Source: an uncultured Eubacteriales bacterium
GTDB taxonomy: Bacteria; Bacillota_A; Clostridia; Christensenellales; Aristaeellaceae
Assembly: GCA_902803675.1 (NCBI GenBank)
Contig: CADCQZ010000205.1
Coordinates: forward strand, 1-8,327
DNA length: 8,327 nucleotides
Direction of reading: 5' to 3'
The notes beneath the pieces are model-generated. The model did no database searches, had not been told where the DNA came from, and worked only from the letters and a program-made list of their open reading frames with translations. Within the stretch, counting starts at the first letter, position 1. The number at the start of each line of letters is the position of its first letter. Below, piece by piece: positions 4,865-8,327 of this stretch. The position numbers were made by a program, and so were the translations under genes.

Positions 4865-6199
4865 GTGAAGAACAGTAAAAAACACTTCCGGCTCACATCG
4901 TTCCAGGTCATCGCGCTGAGCTTTTTCGCCCTGATCATGACCGGCACGCTCCTGTTGATGCTGCCCTTGTCCAGCCGGCATCCGGGCGGCGCGCATTTTA
5001 TGGACTGCCTGTTCACCGCCACCTCGGCGGTGTGCGTCACGGGGCTGGTGGTCAGGGACACGGCCACCTACTGGTCCGCCTTCGGGCAGGCCGTGATCCT
5101 CACCCTGATCCAGATCGGCGGCATGGGCGTGGTCACCGCCGCATTGTCCCTTTCATTCATTTCCGGCCGCCGCATCGGCCTGATGCAGCGCAGCGTCATG
5201 CGCGAATCCATATCCGCGCCCCAGGTGGGCGGTATCGTGCGCCTGACCCGGTTCATCATCATCGCGGCTTTCGTGATCGAGCTTTCCGGCGCCTTGCTGC
5301 TGCTGCCGGCTTTCATCCCCGAGTTCGGATGGGGGAGGGGCATCTGGTACGCGGTGTTCCATTCCGTTTCCGCTTTCTGCAACGCCGGCTTCGACCTGAT
5401 GGGGATCCGGGGCCCGTTTTCCTCTCTGACGGGGTTTTCCGGCAATGTTCTGGTCAACGTCACGGTGATCCTTTTGATCACCGTGGGCGGCATCGGCTTT
5501 CTGGTGTGGAACGATGTGAAGCTCCACGGCATCCGCTTCAAGCAGTACCGGCTGCAGAGCAAGATCGTGCTCACCACCTCCGCTCTGCTGGTCCTGCTGC
5601 CCTTTTTGTGGTTTTTCTTTTTTGAGATGAGGGCCCTGCCCGCGTCCCGGCGGGTGCTGCCGAGCCTGTTCCAGTCCGTGACGCTGCGCACGGCGGGCTT
5701 CAACACCGTGGACCTGAACGGGATGAGCGCCGGCGGGCAGGCCGTCATGATCCTGTGCATGCTCATCGGCGGATCCCCCGGGTCCACCGCGGGCGGCCTG
5801 AAGACCACCACGGTGGCGGTCATGGTCCTGACGGTGCTGTCGGTATTCCGCAGGAAAGAGGACACCACATGCTTCGGCCGGAAGATCGGGGAGGACGCGG
5901 TGCGCAGCGCCGCCGCCATCGTGATGATGTATGTGCTTCTGTTCTTCATCAGCGGCCTCGCCATCAGCCGGCTGGAGAGCCTGCCGCTGGTGGCCTGCCT
6001 GTTCGAGACGGCCTCTGCGGTGGGCACGGTGGGGCTCACCCTGGGGATCACGCCCGGGCTGGGAGCCGTTTCCCGGTGCATCCTGATGGTACTGATGTTT
6101 TTCGGCAGAGTGGGCGGGCTCACACTGATCTACGCGGCGCAGTCCGTGAAGTCGGCCTCCCGCGGCACATTGCCGGTGGAAAAGATCACAGTGGGTTAA
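4865..6199 (+). CDS. ktrB: Potassium uptake channel subunit, KtrB/TrkH family
   Basis: This 444-residue integral membrane protein forms the ion pore of a K+ (or Na+-coupled K+) uptake system. It shows the four M1-P-M2 repeats of the superfamily, each with its filter glycine: SAVCVTGL (Gly60), FCNAGFD (Gly175), LRTAGFN (Gly278) and GTVGLT (Gly390). The intramembrane gating loop GGSPGSTAGGLKTTT spans 302-316, and FFGRVGG (Arg415) near the C-terminus matches the arginine found in the last M2 helix of KtrB/TrkH. The first helix begins about residue 13, without the two extra N-terminal helices of TrkH, and the length matches KtrB (about 445). The GTG start is fixed by AAGGAGG at 4852-4858. It is followed after 14 bases by its RCK partner gene. 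Confidence 0.93.
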   Translation: MKNSKKHFRLTSFQVIALSFFALIMTGTLLLMLPLSSRHPGGAHFMDCLFTATSAVCVTGLVVRDTATYWSAFGQAVILTLIQIGGMGVVTAALSLSFISGRRIGLMQRSVMRESISAPQVGGIVRLTRFIIIAAFVIELSGALLLLPAFIPEFGWGRGIWYAVFHSVSAFCNAGFDLMGIRGPFSSLTGFSGNVLVNVTVILLITVGGIGFLVWNDVKLHGIRFKQYRLQSKIVLTTSALLVLLPFLWFFFFEMRALPASRRVLPSLFQSVTLRTAGFNTVDLNGMSAGGQAVMILCMLIGGSPGSTAGGLKTTTVAVMVLTVLSVFRRKEDTTCFGRKIGEDAVRSAAAIVMMYVLLFFISGLAISRLESLPLVACLFETASAVGTVGLTLGITPGLGAVSRCILMVLMFFGRVGGLTLIYAAQSVKSASRGTLPVEKITVG

Positions 6200-6213
6200 T
6201 GGAGGTATAGAAC

Positions 6214-6861
6214 GTGAGATCTGTTCTTTTGATCGGCCTGGGGCTGTTCGGCCAGAAGATCGCCCTGGAGCTCAACAAGCTCAATCACGAGGTCATGGCT
6301 GTCGACACGGACGAGGAGAAGGTCAACAGGGTGCTGCCCTATGTGACGGACGCTCAGATCGGGGACACTACCGACGAGAACTTCTTAAGATCCCTGGGGG
6401 TCAGCGACTATGACGTCTGCTTCGTCACCATCGGCGACGATTTCCAGAGCTCGCTGGAGACCACGTCCCTCCTCAAGGACCTGGGCGCCAGGCGGGTGGT
6501 GGCCCGGGCCTCCGACGACGTGCACAGGAAGTTCCTGCTCCGGAATGGCGCGGACGAAGTCGTCTACCCGGAGGGCCAGCTGGCGGCCTGGACAGTCATG
6601 CGTTACACCTCGGAGCACGTGAAGGACTTTATCGACCTGGACGGCGAGTACGACATCTACGAGATCCAGGTGCCGGAGGAGTGGAACGGGAAGACCGTGG
6701 GCGGCCTGGATATCCGTAAAAAGTACAACCTGAACCTCCTGGCCGTGCGCGAGGACGGCAAGCCCAGCCTGGGCGTGTCCAGCGATACGCTGCTCCTGAA
6801 CGGGCAGACCATTTTCGTGCTGGGCAAATGGAAGGATATCCAGAAGTGCTTCAAGGTTTGA
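6214..6861 (+). CDS. ktrA: Potassium uptake regulatory subunit, KtrA/TrkA (RCK) family
   Basis: This 215-residue cytosolic protein would form a ring under KtrB and gate it in response to bound nucleotides. The N-terminal RCK_N Rossmann domain starts with LIGLGLFG (Gly8, Gly10, Gly13 of GxGxxG) and has Asp31 at the end of strand 2 (VMAVDTDEE), the adenosine-ribose contact expected for NAD(H) or ATP/ADP. Residues about 138-215 (from YEIQVPEEWNGKTV to KWKDIQKCF) form an RCK_C domain, which in several Bacillota KtrA proteins binds c-di-AMP; whether this one does cannot be read from sequence alone. The length fits single-RCK KtrA (about 220), not the tandem E. coli TrkA (about 458). The GTG start has GGAGG at 6201-6205, 8 bases upstream. 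The order channel-regulator and 14-base gap mark one operon. Confidence 0.94.
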   Translation: MRSVLLIGLGLFGQKIALELNKLNHEVMAVDTDEEKVNRVLPYVTDAQIGDTTDENFLRSLGVSDYDVCFVTIGDDFQSSLETTSLLKDLGARRVVARASDDVHRKFLLRNGADEVVYPEGQLAAWTVMRYTSEHVKDFIDLDGEYDIYEIQVPEEWNGKTVGGLDIRKKYNLNLLAVREDGKPSLGVSSDTLLLNGQTIFVLGKWKDIQKCFKV

Positions 6862-6883
6862 CATCACGCAAAGGAGGCGCGCT

Positions 6884-7285
6884 GTGAGGCTGGACGGCTT
6901 TGGGCTTTTGGTCAGCGATATGGGGACCATGATCCGGTTCTACCGGGACGTGCTGGGCTTTGAGATCAGGGAGGCCGAGGACGCCGATAACGTCTATCTC
7001 ATCAAGGACGGCACCCTGTTCCTTCTCTACGGGAGGAAGGACTTCGAAAAGATGACTTCCCGGCGCTATGAGTATGTGAAGGGCCTGAACGGGCACTTTG
7101 AGATCGCCCTGTATGTGGACACCTTCGACGAGGTGGACCGGGCGTTTGAAAAGGCGGTGGAAAAGGGCGCGAAGCCTGTGCTGGCGCCGGAGACCGAGCC
7201 CTGGGGGCAGAGGACCTGCTATATCGCGGATCCGGAAGGGAACCTGATCGAGATCGGCTCGTGGAACAGGCCCTTTGCGAGATGA
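6884..7285 (+). CDS. VOC family protein (glyoxalase/bleomycin-resistance fold)
   Basis: This 133-residue protein shows two beta-alpha-beta-beta-beta modules of the vicinal oxygen chelate fold. Module one runs from GFGLLVSDMGTMIRFYRDVL (5-24) to VYLIKDGTLFLLYG. Module two runs from FEIALYVDTFDEVDRAFEKA (72-91) to YIADPEGNLIEIG (113-125). Family members include glyoxalases, dioxygenases and antibiotic-binding proteins, so the substrate is open. At the four usual metal positions I see Gly5 instead of His, Glu73, and the C-terminal Glu123, so the metal site looks incomplete and a binding rather than catalytic role is possible. The GTG start has a near-perfect AAAGGAGG (6870-6877) 6 bases upstream. 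It lies 22 bases after ktrA with no terminator between, so it is probably the third gene of the ktr operon; a functional tie to potassium uptake is not established. Confidence 0.88.
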   Translation: MRLDGFGLLVSDMGTMIRFYRDVLGFEIREAEDADNVYLIKDGTLFLLYGRKDFEKMTSRRYEYVKGLNGHFEIALYVDTFDEVDRAFEKAVEKGAKPVLAPETEPWGQRTCYIADPEGNLIEIGSWNRPFAR

Positions 7286-7328
7286 GCCGGGCGGCGGGGC
7301 ATCCCGGGGCCCGACGTGAAACAGGATC

Positions 7329-7366
7329 ATACAAAAGGAGGCGGGTCTTCCCGTCTCTTTTTGTAT
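7329..7366 (+). terminator. 17-bp hairpin terminator after the ktrBA-VOC operon
   Basis: A continuous 17-bp stem with two G-U pairs (7329-7345 with 7350-7366) and a TCTT loop contains a five-T run (7358-7362) paired to an A-tract in the lower stem. This A-tract/GC-core/T-tract form is typical of terminators, and the sequence could act in both directions. The preceding 43 bases (7286-7328) hold only an imperfect GC-rich hairpin without a T-tract and no gene. Confidence 0.8.
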
Positions 7367-7388
7367 CGGATGAACTGTTCCCGCGGGT

Positions 7389-7418
7389 TTGATATCCCCG
7401 GCGGTTTTGTGGTATGAT
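7389..7418 (+). promoter_or_regulatory. Promoter of the MATE transporter gene
   Basis: TTGATA (7389-7394) and TATGAT (7413-7418) are separated by 18 bases, and TGG directly upstream of the -10 makes it an extended type. The -10 lies inside a short palindrome, GGTATGATACC (7411-7421). Transcription would start near 7425, about 33 bases before the chosen ATG. Confidence 0.75.
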
Positions 7419-7441
7419 ACCGCCTGTCGGATCAAAAGCCG

Positions 7442-7448
7442 GGGGAGG
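7442..7448 (+). promoter_or_regulatory. Ribosome binding site deciding the MATE start
   Basis: GGGGAGG ends 9 bases before the ATG at 7458. The in-frame ATG at 7449 directly abuts the site with no spacing, and the one at 7476 has no ribosome site, so 7458 is preferred. Confidence 0.65.
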
Positions 7449-7457
7449 ATGGATGCG

Positions 7458-8327
7458 ATGCGGGACAGCGGCACGATGAGCAGGTATGAAAAGATGACCG
7501 GGCAGCCCGTCGTCAGGCTGATCGCCGCCCTCTCGGTCCCCACCATACTGAGCATGCTGGTCTCCAGCATCTACAACCTGGTGGATACCGCCTTCGTGGG
7601 GCGGCTGGGCACCAGCCAGAGCGCCGCCATCGGCGTGGTCTTCGGCTTCATGGCGCTCATCCAGGCCGTGGGCTTCATGTTCGGCATGGGCTCTGGCAGC
7701 ATCTCCGCCAGGCTCCTGGGGGCCCGGGATCCCGAGGCCGCGTCCCGGGTCGCTTCCACGGGCATCCTGTGCTCCTTCGGTACGGGCGTCATGATCTCCG
7801 CCGCCGCCGCGGTCTTCATGGATCCCATCGTCCGCCTGCTGGGCAGCACCCCCACCATCGCGCCTTACGCGAAGCAGTATCTCACCTATATCCTGATCGC
7901 GGCTCCCGCCATGACCGGCAGCTACACGCTGAACAATCTCCTGCGGTTTGAGGGGAAGGCGTCCCTGGGGATGGTGGGCATGATGACCGGCGCGGTCCTG
8001 AACATCGCCCTGGATCCGGTCCTGATGTTCGCGCTGGATATGGGCATCGCCGGCGCCGCCGCTGCCACCGCCTTCAGCCAGGTGGTGTCCTTCACGATCC
8101 TGCTGAGCATGTATCTCAGGGGGAAGACCGCCGTCAGGATCTCCCTGAAGAAGGCGGACCTGAGGCCCCGGATGGTGGGCGACATCATGACCACCGGCCT
8201 TCCGAGCCTGCTCCGCCAGGTGCTCAACAGCCTGGCCACAATCCTGCTCAACAGCAGCGCCGGGCCCTACGGGGACGAGGCGGTGGCGGCCATGAGCATC
8301 GTGTCCAGGGTGTCCTTCTTCGTGTTC
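7458..8327 (+). CDS. MATE family multidrug/Na+ efflux transporter (5' part)
   Basis: These are the first 290 codons of a multi-spanning membrane exporter; the 3' end is outside the window (family length about 440-460). MATE proteins expel cationic drugs or metabolites using a Na+ or H+ gradient. Visible signatures are LSVPTILSMLVSSIYNLVDT (25-44), whose Tyr-Asn-Leu-Val-Asp in helix 1 is typical, followed by FVGRLG. Then come GSGSISARLLGARD after helix 2, the NNLLRFEGKA loop after helix 4, and LNIALDPVLMF with Asn182 and Asp186-Pro187. After a basic loop, a second-half repeat begins with GLPSLLRQVLNSLATILLN, marking the pseudo-twofold start of helix 7. The closest subgroup by pattern is the MepA/DinF-like set common in Clostridia, a tentative call. 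It has its own promoter behind a terminator, so it is not part of the ktr operon. Confidence 0.93.
   Translation, partial: MRDSGTMSRYEKMTGQPVVRLIAALSVPTILSMLVSSIYNLVDTAFVGRLGTSQSAAIGVVFGFMALIQAVGFMFGMGSGSISARLLGARDPEAASRVASTGILCSFGTGVMISAAAAVFMDPIVRLLGSTPTIAPYAKQYLTYILIAAPAMTGSYTLNNLLRFEGKASLGMVGMMTGAVLNIALDPVLMFALDMGIAGAAAATAFSQVVSFTILLSMYLRGKTAVRISLKKADLRPRMVGDIMTTGLPSLLRQVLNSLATILLNSSAGPYGDEAVAAMSIVSRVSFFVF

Noticed and set aside
3721..5067. Antisense open frame of 448 codons across the ADP-ribosylglycohydrolase gene
   Set aside because: It runs opposite to a gene with clear family motifs, shows no recognisable domain, and spans the ktrB promoter. Long antisense frames are expected in GC-rich coding DNA.
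5068..6123. Antisense open frame of 351 codons over ktrB
   Set aside because: The sense strand encodes all four filter motifs of a known channel; the antisense frame is a by-product of codon bias.

Overview
The window looks like chromosomal DNA of a GC-rich Clostridia-type (Bacillota) bacterium, probably an uncultured gut or rumen Eubacteriales/Christensenellales-like lineage. The pointers are strong GGAGG-type ribosome sites, frequent GTG starts, TATAAT-type promoters right behind U-tract terminators, a KtrB-length potassium channel subunit, and a signal peptide of the MKKLLSVLMAVVMALLCVSA style. The lineage is inference. All genes lie on the + strand and are tightly packed; no gene-free stretch exceeds about 170 bases. 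No mobile element, CRISPR array, tRNA or rRNA was seen.

Layout. (1) 1-1468: end of a branched-chain amino acid ABC transporter operon, with livG (3' part), livF and a small HExxH metallopeptidase joined by two ATGA stop/start overlaps and closed by an intrinsic terminator. (2) 1470-2721: a single gene, with its own TATAAT box, encoding an unusual two-domain protein: an N-terminal 2H-phosphoesterase (DUF1868-like, two HxTL motifs) fused to a divergent C-terminal low-molecular-weight protein tyrosine phosphatase. (3) 2739-3663: a secreted, very acidic protein built from two diverged copies of one domain, followed by a strong terminator. (4) 3667-4809: a second terminator-like hairpin overlapping a near-consensus promoter, then an ADP-ribosylglycohydrolase. 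(5) 4832-7366: a KtrB-type potassium uptake channel, its KtrA/TrkA RCK regulator and a VOC (glyoxalase-fold) protein, apparently one operon ended by a 17-bp hairpin. (6) 7389-8327: promoter and first 290 codons of a MATE-family efflux transporter, cut by the window end.

How they work together. LivG and LivF are the paired ATPases of one importer, and KtrB and KtrA are membrane pore and cytosolic gate of one K+ uptake system; these are solid. The middle block (2H-phosphatase fusion, secreted protein, ADP-ribosylglycohydrolase) has no known joint pathway. A link through phosphorylated or cyclic ADP-ribose compounds is possible but speculative, since the genes have separate promoters. The most novel element is the 2H/LMW-PTP fusion; second is the metallopeptidase translationally coupled to livF.
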